Assembly (NCBI GenBank): GCA_025210455.1
Contig: JAOARQ010000047.1
Coordinates: forward strand, 1-64,000
Length of the DNA: 64,000 bases
Source: Pelagimonas sp.
Lineage (GTDB): Bacteria > Pseudomonadota > Alphaproteobacteria > Rhodobacterales > Rhodobacteraceae
Reading direction: 5' to 3'
Shown here: positions 45,105 to 55,154 of the stretch, piece by piece
How positions within the stretch are numbered: position 1 is the first letter of the stretch
Layout: every line of letters begins with the position of its first letter
Program-made: the position numbers and the translations under genes
The notes under the pieces: generated by a model
What the model was told of the DNA's origin: nothing
The model's database searches: none
Seen by the model: only the letters and a program-made list of their open reading frames with translations

Positions 45105-46148
45105 CTATCTAAGTTCAAAAACAGGAACGAATGTGGGCGGAGCAAGGGTTTCACGCATAGGCTCTTTCAACAGGGTTTCTTGCGTGAATACCCGAATTTC
45201 CGGCCCCGCATGGGTCAGCTCCAGCTTGCCTTCAATGGCGCGCACCGCCTGTTCCAACGCCAGCCTGCCCTGCAAAATGGGATGATCCGACGGTGCTGCA
45301 ATAATGCGCCCCCGCCGGATGCCGCGATACACCGCATGGGTCATGTAATCGGAAATGACCCCCACCTGATCTTGCAGACCTTTTGCCCGCAGGATTGAGA
45401 CACTGGCCTCAGCAGTGGGGGCAGAGCCGACGATATAATCAAGATCGGGATGCTCTTCCAAAACTTCTTCGACCAAAAGCACCTGTATCTCACGCCCTGT
45501 ATCGCCGAATTTTGTGGTCACAATCTCGGCCGAGCTTTTGGCAAGAGCCGCACGAAAGCCCCTTTCGACAAATTGCACCCACCCCGCCCCTTCGGGGCCG
45601 GGAAACCAGGCAACGCTGACGGGGGCTGATCCCTTTGGATGGCGCTGCGCCAGTACCTCGCCTGTGACGCGGCCCATTTCTTCCCAGGACACGCCGGATT
45701 TGGCCGTAATCCCCTGATCTGCAATATCATTCACCGCTGCAATCACCGGCATGGATCTGGCGACTTCGGAAACCACATCCACCAAGCCATCAAACGACAC
45801 CGTGCCCACGATCAACGCATCGGCCTGATCCGCGACACAGTCTTTGATCTGCTGAATCTGGCGCGCAACATTCGGATAGCCCCCGGCCTCAACCAATTGA
45901 AAAGACACACCCAGCCGCCGCGCCTCTTCAACCATGCCATAGTTCACGCTCAGCCAGTAGGCATCTTTGAGATGCGGGTAAGATACGCAGATCCGCCAGC
46001 TCTGGCTCGCATTTTGCAGTGGCTCATAGTCAACGCGGCGCAATTCGCTTTGATACTCAAAGGGAACCGCAGGGGCCTGAAGCGGCCAGCTATCTGCCAG
46101 CGCCGCCACAGGTAACCATGTGCCGATCAGGGCGCTTATCAATCGCAT
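45105..46148 (-). CDS. torT: TorT periplasmic TMAO-sensing protein
   Basis: This 347-residue protein is a periplasmic-binding-protein-like sensor with a signal peptide of about 18 residues (ending AALADS). The segments SYPHLKDAYWLSVNYGMVEEARRL, VGTVSFDGL and SDYMTHAVYRGI match TorT, which binds TMAO and presents it to the TorS kinase. The ATG at 46148 has AAGGAGAG 6 nt upstream, and a palindrome (46159-46173) overlaps this ribosome site. It is divergent from torS across 79 bp. A general sugar-binding protein is the alternative, but the torS/torR context favours TorT. Confidence 0.82.
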   Translation of the reverse strand: MRLISALIGTWLPVAALADSWPLQAPAVPFEYQSELRRVDYEPLQNASQSWRICVSYPHLKDAYWLSVNYGMVEEARRLGVSFQLVEAGGYPNVARQIQQIKDCVADQADALIVGTVSFDGLVDVVSEVARSMPVIAAVNDIADQGITAKSGVSWEEMGRVTGEVLAQRHPKGSAPVSVAWFPGPEGAGWVQFVERGFRAALAKSSAEIVTTKFGDTGREIQVLLVEEVLEEHPDLDYIVGSAPTAEASVSILRAKGLQDQVGVISDYMTHAVYRGIRRGRIIAAPSDHPILQGRLALEQAVRAIEGKLELTHAGPEIRVFTQETLLKEPMRETLAPPTFVPVFELR

Positions 46149-46158
46149 CGGTGCTCTC

Positions 46159-46173
46159 CTTGCCTGAGGCAAG
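46159..46173. promoter_or_regulatory. Palindrome between torT and torS, touching the torT ribosome site
   Basis: CTTGCCTGAGGCAAG has perfect 6-bp arms around TGA and runs into the AAGGAG site of torT on the minus strand. It may be a regulator site or an mRNA hairpin that limits torT translation. Confidence 0.4.
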
Positions 46174-46227
46174 ATTATATATCTGGCAAGGTTTGGCAAA
46201 GGCCCAGATCCTGGGCTATGGTTGGGA

Positions 46228-49116
46228 ATGTTTCAGCCATCCGGCCCACGTTTCGGCCTTGGAAGCCGATTGATCCTTGCCTTTCTGGTGATAGCCGGTC
46301 TGCCGACCATCGCCGGAGTTCTTGGTATGCTTGAACTTCGCACATTGGCCCGCGCACAGACTCAGGCCATCAATCAGACCATTCCGGCCATCTCTGAGGT
46401 GCGTGGTATTGCCGAAGAAAGCACCCGCATCGTCGCAATGGCCCCGGATCTGGCAGATGTGAAAGGGCAGCGTGAACGACAAGACAGCGCGGATTTCCTG
46501 CTGGGTCAGGTTGGCGCACTGGAACAGCGCCTGTCGCGGCTTGATCGCGAAGGCGGCAGCGAAACCGATCCTTTGCGCAAAACCCTGAAAGAACTGGGTG
46601 CTGGAATCGACAGGCTGGATCGGCTGGTTGAAAACCGGCTGACCCAAAGCGCCATTCTGAACGAAAAGCTATCAAAAGCGCTGGATGCCATGACCGATCT
46701 GTCGAATATGGCCGACACATTGGTCGCCAATGCCGAAATGGGCACAACTGCAGTGATTTCCAGTCTCTATGACTGGTCGCCCTCTGAAACCGGGCAGGCC
46801 GATACGCTGGACAAACTCTTGGAAGTCGACCTGTTCCAATTGGGGCTGATGTTTGAACTGCGCTCAAAAACCGCCGAGATCGGCCTTTTGATCAACCGCA
46901 CGCGGGATGCAAAAACCCAGCAGGAATTGCAGAGCATCAGAAATGATCTTACCAGCCGCCTGTCAGTGGTTTCGCGCCGTATCAAAGCCATCCGCGATCC
47001 CGGACGATCAGAACAGGCAAGGTTTCTGTTGAATACGCTGCAAACGATGATCGCATCTGGCGGTGTGTTTGATCTTGCTGAACATGAGCTTCTGGCTAGT
47101 GAGCAAAGCGATCAGCTCAAGGCGGAACTGCAGGCGGTTGCAATCAAACTTGGCCAAGAAGCTGAAGCAATTGCAGATATGTTCCAGTCACAGGCGATTG
47201 CAGCCGGTGAAACCGCAGCCGCCAAAGTGCGATCCGCTCAGCGGCGCAATCTGATTGTGGCCGCAATCGCCATCGGGCTATCCTTAGCGGTGCTGTGGTT
47301 CATTATTCGCGGCACCATTACCGGCAGGCTGGATCACATTTCCGCCGGCATGGCCGCGCTGGCGGGAGGTGATCTGAACCACCGCGTGTCGTTCCGGCGG
47401 CGCGACGAAATCGGGCAGATGGAACAGGCGGTCGAAGTGTTTCGTCAGCAGGCCATCGCAAACAGGCAATTGATGCGCGAACGGGATGAAACCGAACGCG
47501 AACTTCTGGATCATCGCAACAATCTGCAAAGTCTGGTGGCCGAACAAACCGACCAGCTCAAGCGCGAAGTCGACGCCCACGACGAAGCCCGCCAACTGGC
47601 CGAAGACGCCAACCGCGCGAAATCCGAATTTCTTGCCATGATGAGCCACGAAATCCGAACCCCGATGAACGGTGTGCTGGGGATGCTGCGCGGGCTCAGC
47701 GATGATCGCCTGACAGATCGCCAGCAAAACAGGCTGCGCACTGCCATTGCCTCGGGGCAGAATCTTTTAGAAATTCTCAACGGCATTCTGGATTTTTCCA
47801 AGGTGGAACAGGGCAAGGCCCTGCCCGAACCTGTTACTTTTTCACCGCGTGTTGTGCTGCAAGACATCGCAACACTGATGCGACCCACAGCGGCGGAAAA
47901 AGGTGTCGACCTTTGGCTGGATCTGCCCGATGACATGCCGCCGGCGCTGGTGGGCGATGTTGGAAAACTGCGTCAGATCCTGTTCAACCTGCTGTCCAAC
48001 GCCCTGAAATTCACCAAAGAAGGCGAAGTCATCTTGCGCCCGCGCATAGGCGTTTCGCAGTCTCATCGCGTGCAGATGACGATTGAGGTCAGTGACACGG
48101 GCGTCGGCATTTCTGAACCGGCGCAGGCGCGTATTTTTGATGCGTTTGAACAGGAAGATGGCAGCACCAACCGCCAGTTTGGCGGCACCGGGTTAGGGTT
48201 AAGCATCAGCAAAAGACTGGCGGATGCCATCGGCGGTCAGCTGAGTGTCGAAAGCACAAAGGGCGTCGGTTCGGTCTTCACCCTTGTTCTGGACATGCAG
48301 GAAGGCCACCCCGAAGATTTGGAGCCACAACAGGAACCGCAACAGATGCCGCCGACGGAAAACCCTTTGCGGACGCTGGTAGTGGAAGACAATGAAATCA
48401 ACCAGTTGGTTGCCAAAGGCTTTCTGGAAAGGATGGGTCACAGTTGCCTCTGTGTCACCTGCGCCGAACAGGCGTTTGAGCAGCTGGAAACCCAGGACTT
48501 CGACGTGATCTTGATGGATGTGAACCTGCCCGGCATGTCCGGCACCGAAGCCGCGCAGCAGTTGCGGTTACACCCTCAGCTGTCAGAAATTCCCATTATC
48601 GGGATTTCCGCCCATGTGCATGAACAGGATATCTCGGCCCATCTTGATGCTGGGATGGATTGTTTTGTCGCCAAGCCCATTTCCCCGGTGCGGCTGGAAC
48701 AGGCGCTGCGGGATATGTCATCAGGGCGAAAAAGAAGCATCTTTCTGTCCAGTCGCCGCATGCACGCCAAAGAGCCGACCGTGGATGACGCCATTTTGGA
48801 AAATATCGCCGATCTGGGCGAAGAAGCGACGTTCCGCATTGCGCAGCTCTATCTGGATGGGGTCAGGCAGGATCAGGCCGAATTGCAGCAGGCCATTCAG
48901 ACCGGGGAACCGGCCAGAGCCGCCAAAATTGCGCATCGCATGAAAGGCGCCGCCGGGAATTTCAACTTTATCCAAGTGATGGACAGGCTTGCGCGGATCG
49001 AAACCCAGCCCAATGCATCCGATTTGGAACAGCTTTCTGCCGAAATTGACGCTGCCTGCGCGGCCATGGCGCAGTGTCTGGAAAAGATGCAAGGCGTCAG
49101 ATCAGCCGCCCAGTGA
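46228..49116 (+). CDS. torS: TorS hybrid sensor kinase
   Basis: This 962-residue inner-membrane kinase has all TorS modules in order. These are a transmembrane segment at 13-35, a periplasmic helical sensor, a second transmembrane segment at about 339-361 and a HAMP domain. Then come HisKA with H474 (MMSHEIRTPMNG), HATPase (NLLSNALKFTKEG, GGTGLGLSISKRL), a receiver with D764 (VILMDVNLPGMSG) and an Hpt domain with H903 (IAHRMKGAAGNF). This gives a four-step phosphorelay to TorR. The ATG at 46228 is preceded by TTGGG; a TTG at 46222 is possible. The 3' end overlaps the convergent torR gene by 20 bp. Confidence 0.9.
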   Translation: MFQPSGPRFGLGSRLILAFLVIAGLPTIAGVLGMLELRTLARAQTQAINQTIPAISEVRGIAEESTRIVAMAPDLADVKGQRERQDSADFLLGQVGALEQRLSRLDREGGSETDPLRKTLKELGAGIDRLDRLVENRLTQSAILNEKLSKALDAMTDLSNMADTLVANAEMGTTAVISSLYDWSPSETGQADTLDKLLEVDLFQLGLMFELRSKTAEIGLLINRTRDAKTQQELQSIRNDLTSRLSVVSRRIKAIRDPGRSEQARFLLNTLQTMIASGGVFDLAEHELLASEQSDQLKAELQAVAIKLGQEAEAIADMFQSQAIAAGETAAAKVRSAQRRNLIVAAIAIGLSLAVLWFIIRGTITGRLDHISAGMAALAGGDLNHRVSFRRRDEIGQMEQAVEVFRQQAIANRQLMRERDETERELLDHRNNLQSLVAEQTDQLKREVDAHDEARQLAEDANRAKSEFLAMMSHEIRTPMNGVLGMLRGLSDDRLTDRQQNRLRTAIASGQNLLEILNGILDFSKVEQGKALPEPVTFSPRVVLQDIATLMRPTAAEKGVDLWLDLPDDMPPALVGDVGKLRQILFNLLSNALKFTKEGEVILRPRIGVSQSHRVQMTIEVSDTGVGISEPAQARIFDAFEQEDGSTNRQFGGTGLGLSISKRLADAIGGQLSVESTKGVGSVFTLVLDMQEGHPEDLEPQQEPQQMPPTENPLRTLVVEDNEINQLVAKGFLERMGHSCLCVTCAEQAFEQLETQDFDVILMDVNLPGMSGTEAAQQLRLHPQLSEIPIIGISAHVHEQDISAHLDAGMDCFVAKPISPVRLEQALRDMSSGRKRSIFLSSRRMHAKEPTVDDAILENIADLGEEATFRIAQLYLDGVRQDQAELQQAIQTGEPARAAKIAHRMKGAAGNFNFIQVMDRLARIETQPNASDLEQLSAEIDAACAAMAQCLEKMQGVRSAAQ

Positions 49117-49789
49117 AGACATAACCTTCGCCATGAGCTGTGGTGATGACCTTGGGCATTGAAGGATCCACCTCCAGCTTGCTGCGCAGGCGGCGGATCA
49201 GCACATCAACCGTGCGCGGGTTGGTGCCATACCGACGATGGGTGACAATCGCCATCAAGGCTTCGCGGTTGATCACCTGCCCGGCTTTGGTGATCAGCAG
49301 GTTCAGCACTTCGAATTCCGCGCGGGTCAGGGGCACATCTTCACCCTGCGATGTCATCAGCCGTCGAGTCTGAAATTCAAACTCAAACCCTTCAAATCGA
49401 ACGATCCGACGCGATAGCCTGCGGGCTTCGGTGGTCCGATGCAGCAGGTTCTTAATCCGCGCCAGCAGCTCGCGCCGGTTGAACGGTTTACAAACATAAT
49501 CATCCGCCCCGATTTCCAGCCCCACAATACGATCCACATCATCGCTAAGAGCGGTCACCAGAATGATCCCGGCGTTTGATTTCGCCCGCTGTTCTCGGGT
49601 GATTTGCAGCCCGCTTTTGCCATCCAGATTCACATCAATAATCAGCAGGTCAAATTCGGTGGTTTCCAGCAGAGTATCAGCGGCTTCTGCGCTGTCCGCT
49701 TCGACCACATCATAGCCCTGCGCAGTCAGATAGCTGGCCAGCGTCGCGCGCGTGACGGCTTCGTCTTCGATGATCAGAATCTTGTCCAT
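49097..49789 (-). CDS. torR: TorR response regulator
   Basis: This 230-residue OmpR-family regulator has phospho-acceptor D52 in LLIIDVNLDGKSG, the conserved K in CKPFNRRELL, and a winged-helix domain ending RTVDVLIRRLRSKLEVD and TTAHGEGYVF. The ATG at 49789 has AAAGG upstream. It is divergent from tmoX, and the shared gap carries two decamers close to the Escherichia coli tor box. It therefore probably activates the TMAO transporter and controls itself. The gene tail overlaps torS on the other strand. Confidence 0.88.
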   Translation of the reverse strand: MDKILIIEDEAVTRATLASYLTAQGYDVVEADSAEAADTLLETTEFDLLIIDVNLDGKSGLQITREQRAKSNAGIILVTALSDDVDRIVGLEIGADDYVCKPFNRRELLARIKNLLHRTTEARRLSRRIVRFEGFEFEFQTRRLMTSQGEDVPLTRAEFEVLNLLITKAGQVINREALMAIVTHRRYGTNPRTVDVLIRRLRSKLEVDPSMPKVITTAHGEGYVFTGRLI

Positions 49790-49805
49790 CAGACCTTTGG
49801 CTCCG

Positions 49806-49820
49806 GGTGGTTTTACCACC
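49806..49820. promoter_or_regulatory. Inverted repeat in the torR leader
   Basis: GGTGGT and ACCACC form perfect 6-bp arms around TTT, 17 bp before the torR start codon. It may be a leader hairpin or a site of autoregulation. Confidence 0.4.
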
Positions 49821-49822
49821 AG

Positions 49823-49839
49823 TTAACATTTTTTAACAT
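49823..49839. promoter_or_regulatory. TTAACAT repeats 10 bp apart
   Basis: Two exact TTAACAT copies (49823 and 49833) lie one helical turn apart in the AT-rich part of the torR-tmoX gap, 12 bp from the first tor-box-like decamer. They may be further regulator half-sites or promoter elements. Confidence 0.35.
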
Positions 49840-49850
49840 AAGTCACTACC

Positions 49851-49882
49851 CTGTTCATCCAATTGGGCTGACCTGTTCACAT
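49851..49882. promoter_or_regulatory. Two tor-box-like decamers 22 bp apart before tmoX
   Basis: CTGTTCATCC (49851-49860) and CTGTTCACAT (49873-49882) differ from the Escherichia coli TorR box CTGTTCATAT by two and one bases. They are direct repeats two helical turns apart, 91-122 bp upstream of tmoX, and near torR. TorR binding to this region is the straightforward reading. Confidence 0.7.
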
Positions 49883-49930
49883 GTGCCCCCTACGCTCAAA
49901 AGCCGAGAGCACCCCTCTCACCTACAATAG

Positions 49931-50926
<996 letters not shown>

Positions 50927-50956
50927 CCTTTACCGCACCATTTGAAACCAGCCTTA

Positions 50957-51012
50957 CCCGGATCTTTCCGGGCAGGGCCATTGGGTATCAAGCAACCCGC
51001 CATTGCGCGGGT
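50957..51012 (+). other. Two hairpins between tmoX and tmoV
   Basis: CCCGGA/TCCGGG (50957-50972) and ACCCGC/GCGGGT (50995-51012) form short GC stems in the 135-bp gap. They resemble the stem-loops placed after binding-protein genes in the other ABC operons here and would favour higher tmoX expression. Confidence 0.5.
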
Positions 51013-51061
51013 CTGCCAGAGAAATACGGACGCGCCTGTCCTGATGAGAAAGCAACACAAC

Positions 51062-52090
51062 ATGAGCGCAGACACCCCTGTCATTCGCTGCCGCAATGTC
51101 TGGAAACTGTTTGGGGCCAACCCAAAGAAATACCTCGACTCCATGCCTGCCAACCGCAGCTATGAAGACATTCACGCCGATGGATATATCGCTGGCGTCA
51201 AAGATGTTTCCGTTGATGTCGGGCGGGGGGAAATGCTGGTCATCATGGGGCTGTCCGGATCAGGCAAATCCACTCTGGTCCGGTGCTTTTCGCGCCTGCA
51301 TGATATCACCGGCGGCACCATCGAAGTCGAAGGGCAGGACATCATGTCTTTGCCGGAAAAAGATCTGATTGATCTACGCCGGTCCAAAATGGGGATGGTG
51401 TTTCAATCCTTTGGTCTGCTGCCGCATCGGACGGTTCTCGACAATGTGGCCTTTCCTCTCGAAATGCGGGGCCAGAACCGGCATGACCGCCGCGAACGCG
51501 CGCTGGAAGTTATCAAACTGGTCGGGCTTGAAGGGCGCGAAGACTACTTCCCGCGCGAACTTTCGGGCGGTCAGCAACAGCGCGTAGGCATCGCGCGCTC
51601 GCTTGCGATTGAACCGGACATCTGGTTTCTGGATGAACCTTTCTCTGCGCTTGATCCGCTGATCCGCCGCGAGATGCAGGATGAATTCCTGCGGCTGCAG
51701 GAAATGCTGGGTAAGACCATTGTCTTTATCACCCATGATTTCGACGAAGCCCTGCGGCTGGCGGATCGCATCGCTATCATGCGCAATGGCGCCATCGAAC
51801 AATGTGACACCCCCGATCAGATCGTGCTGAACCCCAAAACCCCCTATGTGCGCAAGTTCACTGAAGAGATCGAAAAGTCTCGGGTTGTGCATGCCAGCGC
51901 GCTGATCCAACCGGCCAATGGCATCACTCTTCAGGGCGACCCGGTTTCCGGTCATCTGACCATCCATCAACTGGCGCGCCAGTTGGTGAACGACACCCGC
52001 GACACCCTGCCCGTTGCAGGCAAAGACGGTGCGCTGATCGGTGTTCTCAATCGCCAGACCGCGCTTGATGTCTTGCTGGGGGAAAACTGA
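51062..52090 (+). CDS. tmoV: TMAO ABC transporter ATP-binding protein
   Basis: This ProV/OpuAA-type ATPase has 342 residues. It has the N-terminal helical lead (NVWKLFGANPKKYLDSMP), Walker A GLSGSGKST, Q-loop VFQSFGLLPHRTV, signature LSGGQQQRVGIARSL, Walker B IWFLDEPFSALDPLIR and switch TIVFITHDFDEA. A short CBS-like tail follows from about residue 270. The ATG at 51062 is chosen; an ATG at 51044 would add six residues. It ends one base before the permease gene start. Confidence 0.87.
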   Translation: MSADTPVIRCRNVWKLFGANPKKYLDSMPANRSYEDIHADGYIAGVKDVSVDVGRGEMLVIMGLSGSGKSTLVRCFSRLHDITGGTIEVEGQDIMSLPEKDLIDLRRSKMGMVFQSFGLLPHRTVLDNVAFPLEMRGQNRHDRRERALEVIKLVGLEGREDYFPRELSGGQQQRVGIARSLAIEPDIWFLDEPFSALDPLIRREMQDEFLRLQEMLGKTIVFITHDFDEALRLADRIAIMRNGAIEQCDTPDQIVLNPKTPYVRKFTEEIEKSRVVHASALIQPANGITLQGDPVSGHLTIHQLARQLVNDTRDTLPVAGKDGALIGVLNRQTALDVLLGEN

Positions 52091-52091
52091 G

Positions 52092-54083
52092 ATGGCGGAT
52101 ATCGCGACCCCGACACAGCAAAAGCAAGACAGGCTGACGCTAAATCCCGTGGTTGTCAGGCTGCTGGGGCTGGCCCTGCTGCTTTGCCTTGCCAAACCTA
52201 TTTTACCAGACTTCCTGATCCGCATCCCCGAGACCTGGATTCCCCCGCTGGCCAACTGGCTGGATAGTTTCTTCAACTTTATCAAAGGGGATCTGGAAAC
52301 CGGACGACCCGGCCTGATCCATCTGACACGGTGGTTTGCCGAGGGCCCGCTGGAATTCATGCTTGGCCTGACGGCGAACCTTTTAGAGGGCAAACATCGC
52401 TGGCCCTATCTTGAACCCCTGCCCTGGACATCGGTGGCCGCGGTTGCCGCCGGGATCGGCTATTATCTGGGTGGCTGGCGGCTGGCGCTTTTGGGCGGCG
52501 GCACCTTTGCCTGGACCGCACTGGTAGGCCAGTGGAAAATCGCCATGCAGACCCTTTCGGTGCTGGCCGTCGCCGTGCCGCTGGCCTTTGTGGTTGGGCT
52601 GGTGCTGGGGATAGCGGCCTGGAAATGGGGCTGGTTTGAAAGGATCATCAAACCGGTTCTGGCCATTTTGCAGACCATCCCGTTTTTCACCTATCTGCTT
52701 CCGGCAGTGATCTTCTTCAAGGTTGGCCCCACAGCCGGGGCCATCGCCACCACGATCTATGCAATCCCGCCCATGGTGCTGATGACAACACTGGGCCTGA
52801 AGAAAGTCCCGCACGAAGTGGTCGAAGCAGGCAAAATGTCAGGCTGTTCGCGTCTGCAAATGCTGTTTCGCGTGTATATCCCATCCGCCCGAACCGAAAT
52901 TCTGGTGGGCGTCAATCAGGTGATCATGCTGTGCCTTGCCATGGTTGTCCTGACGGCCTTTATCGGTATGCCAGGGCTGGGTGGCAAGCTGCTGGCCATG
53001 ATGAACAGTTTCAAACTTGGGCGCTCTTTTGAGATCGGTGTGACGATTGTTTTGATCGCAGTCATGCTGGATCGCATGTCCAAAGCCTGGGTCGTCAAAT
53101 TGCCGGTTCACCACGAACGTGGAACCCCTTGGTACATCCGGCACAAATACCTGCTGATCACCCTGACCGCCTTTACGCTGTTCTTCCTTTTGGGTCAGAT
53201 CTTTGAGATCCTGAATTCGATCGGTCGCAGGCAATCGCTTTCGATGGGGCGTGACATCGACAAAGTGATCAAAGCTGTACTGGCCATTGATGTGGTTCAG
53301 GCCGTCACGGAAACCCTGCGCTATGTGTTGAATGTCTGGGTCCTGATCCCCTTTCGCAACGCGCTTTTATGGATCCCGACCCCCGCCTTTATTCTTGCGG
53401 TGGTGGCTTTTGCATGGGGCATTGGCGGGCGCCGTCCCGGCATCTATGCGGCTGTGTTCTTTTCCATCGTTGCCTTTTCAGGCTGGTGGGATCGGGCTGT
53501 AATCACGCTATATTCCGTCATCTCGGCCGTCATCCTGTCGATGTTCATCGGGATCCCGCTGGGCATTCTGGCATCGCGTTCTCAAAAGCTTTCTGAACGT
53601 ATATTGCTGATCTGCGATACGGCACAGACCTTCCCCAGCTTTATCTATCTTTTGCCTGCAATCATGCTGTTTGGTGTTTCAGATGTGACTGTGGTGCTGT
53701 CCATCGTCATCTTCACCACCGTGCCGCTGACGCGCTACACCATCGAAGGCCTGCGCAATGTCCCGGCTGAACTGACCGAAGCTGCCGATATGTCCGGCGC
53801 GACGAAACACCAAAAACTGTTAAAGGTGCAGCTGCCGCTGGCGCTGCCGACAATGGCCGTCGGGTTCAATCAGGCGATCATGTTTGCCTTTTTCATGGTG
53901 ATCATCGCAGCCTTCATCGGAACGCAGGATCTGGGGCAGGAACTGCAGCGCACTCTTGCGGGCACAGATCTGGGTAAGAACTTTGTCCTTGGCATGAATG
54001 TCGCGCTGATGGCGCTGACTTTTGATCTGACAATCATGAGCTGGTCAGCGAAAAAGAACAAACTGCTGGGGCTGGACAGATAA
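52092..54083 (+). CDS. tmoW: TMAO ABC transporter permease with tandem duplicated domains
   Basis: This 663-residue inner-membrane protein contains two BPD_transp_1 permease units in one chain. The ATPase-contact loops are visible twice: AGKMSGCSRLQMLFRVYIPS near residue 250 and AADMSGATKHQKLLKVQLPL near 565, each followed by FNQ/VNQ and a GLGGKLL or DLGQELQ segment. A normal ProW has one unit of about 300 residues, so this gene encodes both half-channels, as known for TmoW. GGGGGAAAA precedes the ATG. Confidence 0.88.
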   Translation: MADIATPTQQKQDRLTLNPVVVRLLGLALLLCLAKPILPDFLIRIPETWIPPLANWLDSFFNFIKGDLETGRPGLIHLTRWFAEGPLEFMLGLTANLLEGKHRWPYLEPLPWTSVAAVAAGIGYYLGGWRLALLGGGTFAWTALVGQWKIAMQTLSVLAVAVPLAFVVGLVLGIAAWKWGWFERIIKPVLAILQTIPFFTYLLPAVIFFKVGPTAGAIATTIYAIPPMVLMTTLGLKKVPHEVVEAGKMSGCSRLQMLFRVYIPSARTEILVGVNQVIMLCLAMVVLTAFIGMPGLGGKLLAMMNSFKLGRSFEIGVTIVLIAVMLDRMSKAWVVKLPVHHERGTPWYIRHKYLLITLTAFTLFFLLGQIFEILNSIGRRQSLSMGRDIDKVIKAVLAIDVVQAVTETLRYVLNVWVLIPFRNALLWIPTPAFILAVVAFAWGIGGRRPGIYAAVFFSIVAFSGWWDRAVITLYSVISAVILSMFIGIPLGILASRSQKLSERILLICDTAQTFPSFIYLLPAIMLFGVSDVTVVLSIVIFTTVPLTRYTIEGLRNVPAELTEAADMSGATKHQKLLKVQLPLALPTMAVGFNQAIMFAFFMVIIAAFIGTQDLGQELQRTLAGTDLGKNFVLGMNVALMALTFDLTIMSWSAKKNKLLGLDR

Positions 54084-54104
54084 GAAACGGTACAGCGGAG
54101 CGCG

Positions 54105-55016
54105 TCAGGAATGCGCAATCCGCTGTTTCACACGCACACGAAATTCTGCCGGGCTGATATCAACCTTGCGGTGAAACGCCTCGTAAAAGGCAGACAAAGA
54201 CCGAAAGCCAATGTCATGGGCGATGCTGATCACCTTGGCATCGGTTTCCGCCAAAAGCATTCGCGCGCGGTTGATCCGCACGCTGGTGATATGGGCCTTG
54301 ACCGTTGTACCCATGATCTTCTTGAACAGGGTGTTGGCGTAGTTTTCCGAAACATCTGCAGCCCCGGCAACATCGCCCAAGGTAATCGCATCCGCATAGT
54401 TGATCGCGATATACCTCACCATTTTCTCAAAATGGGCGACAGATTTTGTGGCAATACTGGCCTTCTTGGATTTGCTCTGCGGCGGCACAATCTGTTCCCA
54501 GGGCATCAGCGCCAGACGGGTGATCCGCGACTGGATTTCGAGGCAATGCAGACGCTGAAATTCATAACTGCAACCGGTTGATTCACTTGCCAGCCGCCGC
54601 GCCAGTTCAATATCGCAGGGCAGCGTTTCATGCGCCGCAACAACCGCACCGGCAAGGATCTGATCCACAAACCTTTGCGGCAGACCCCAGCGCCAGAATT
54701 CCTCTAAGGATATGTAAGCATTGGTAATTGTACCTTTGCCCCGCACGCCTGTCACCCGATGGGGCTGCGCGGCCCAAAAGATGCAGAACCGATCCTGCGG
54801 CACAGACACAATACGCCCGTCAAAGGAATAATCCATCTCGCAGCCTTGCAGGAAATTTATCTCGATTGAGGGATGAACATGAAAAGGCTCATCCATCATC
54901 GTTGGCTGATGATGCTCAATATAGATGTCATCCCCTTGGGTGATCAGCTTGTAATCGCCAAACATGCAATGGGGATCAAAGTGGTAGGTGCGCGTTGAGT
55001 TCGCCGGTTCTGACAT
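54105..55016 (-). CDS. AraC-family regulator, MelR-like
   Basis: This 303-residue protein has an N-terminal cupin domain (HVHPSIEINFLQGCEMDYSF, FCIFWAAQPHRVTG, EEFWRWGLPQRF) and two C-terminal helix-turn-helix motifs (AITLGDVAGAADVSENYANT and AKVISIAHDIGFRSLSAFYE). The FWA-PH and LP-F-W features are shared with the melibiose activator MelR. It is divergent from the alpha-galactoside transporter operon. A 9-bp inverted repeat in the gap recurs in part before melA, so this protein is the likely local activator. Confidence 0.87.
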   Translation of the reverse strand: MSEPANSTRTYHFDPHCMFGDYKLITQGDDIYIEHHQPTMMDEPFHVHPSIEINFLQGCEMDYSFDGRIVSVPQDRFCIFWAAQPHRVTGVRGKGTITNAYISLEEFWRWGLPQRFVDQILAGAVVAAHETLPCDIELARRLASESTGCSYEFQRLHCLEIQSRITRLALMPWEQIVPPQSKSKKASIATKSVAHFEKMVRYIAINYADAITLGDVAGAADVSENYANTLFKKIMGTTVKAHITSVRINRARMLLAETDAKVISIAHDIGFRSLSAFYEAFHRKVDISPAEFRVRVKQRIAHS

Positions 55017-55058
55017 GCGGCAAGCCTAGCCACGCAGATTCCCCATTGCAACGCGAGT

Positions 55059-55081
55059 GTGATTTTCCGGAAGAAAATCAC
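55059..55081. promoter_or_regulatory. Inverted repeat GTGATTTTC-N5-GAAAATCAC before the transporter operon
   Basis: Perfect 9-bp arms flank CGGAA between the MelR-like gene and the transporter operon. The internal 13-mer TGATTTTCCGGAA occurs again at 60994-61006, upstream of melA. This is a candidate site for the MelR-like regulator. Confidence 0.5.
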
Positions 55082-55154
55082 GGTGCCCAGAAAGACAGTT
55101 CCATCGCGCCAGCGCCTAATTAAGCCATAAATCTCTCTGGGAGGAGTTTGGGAA

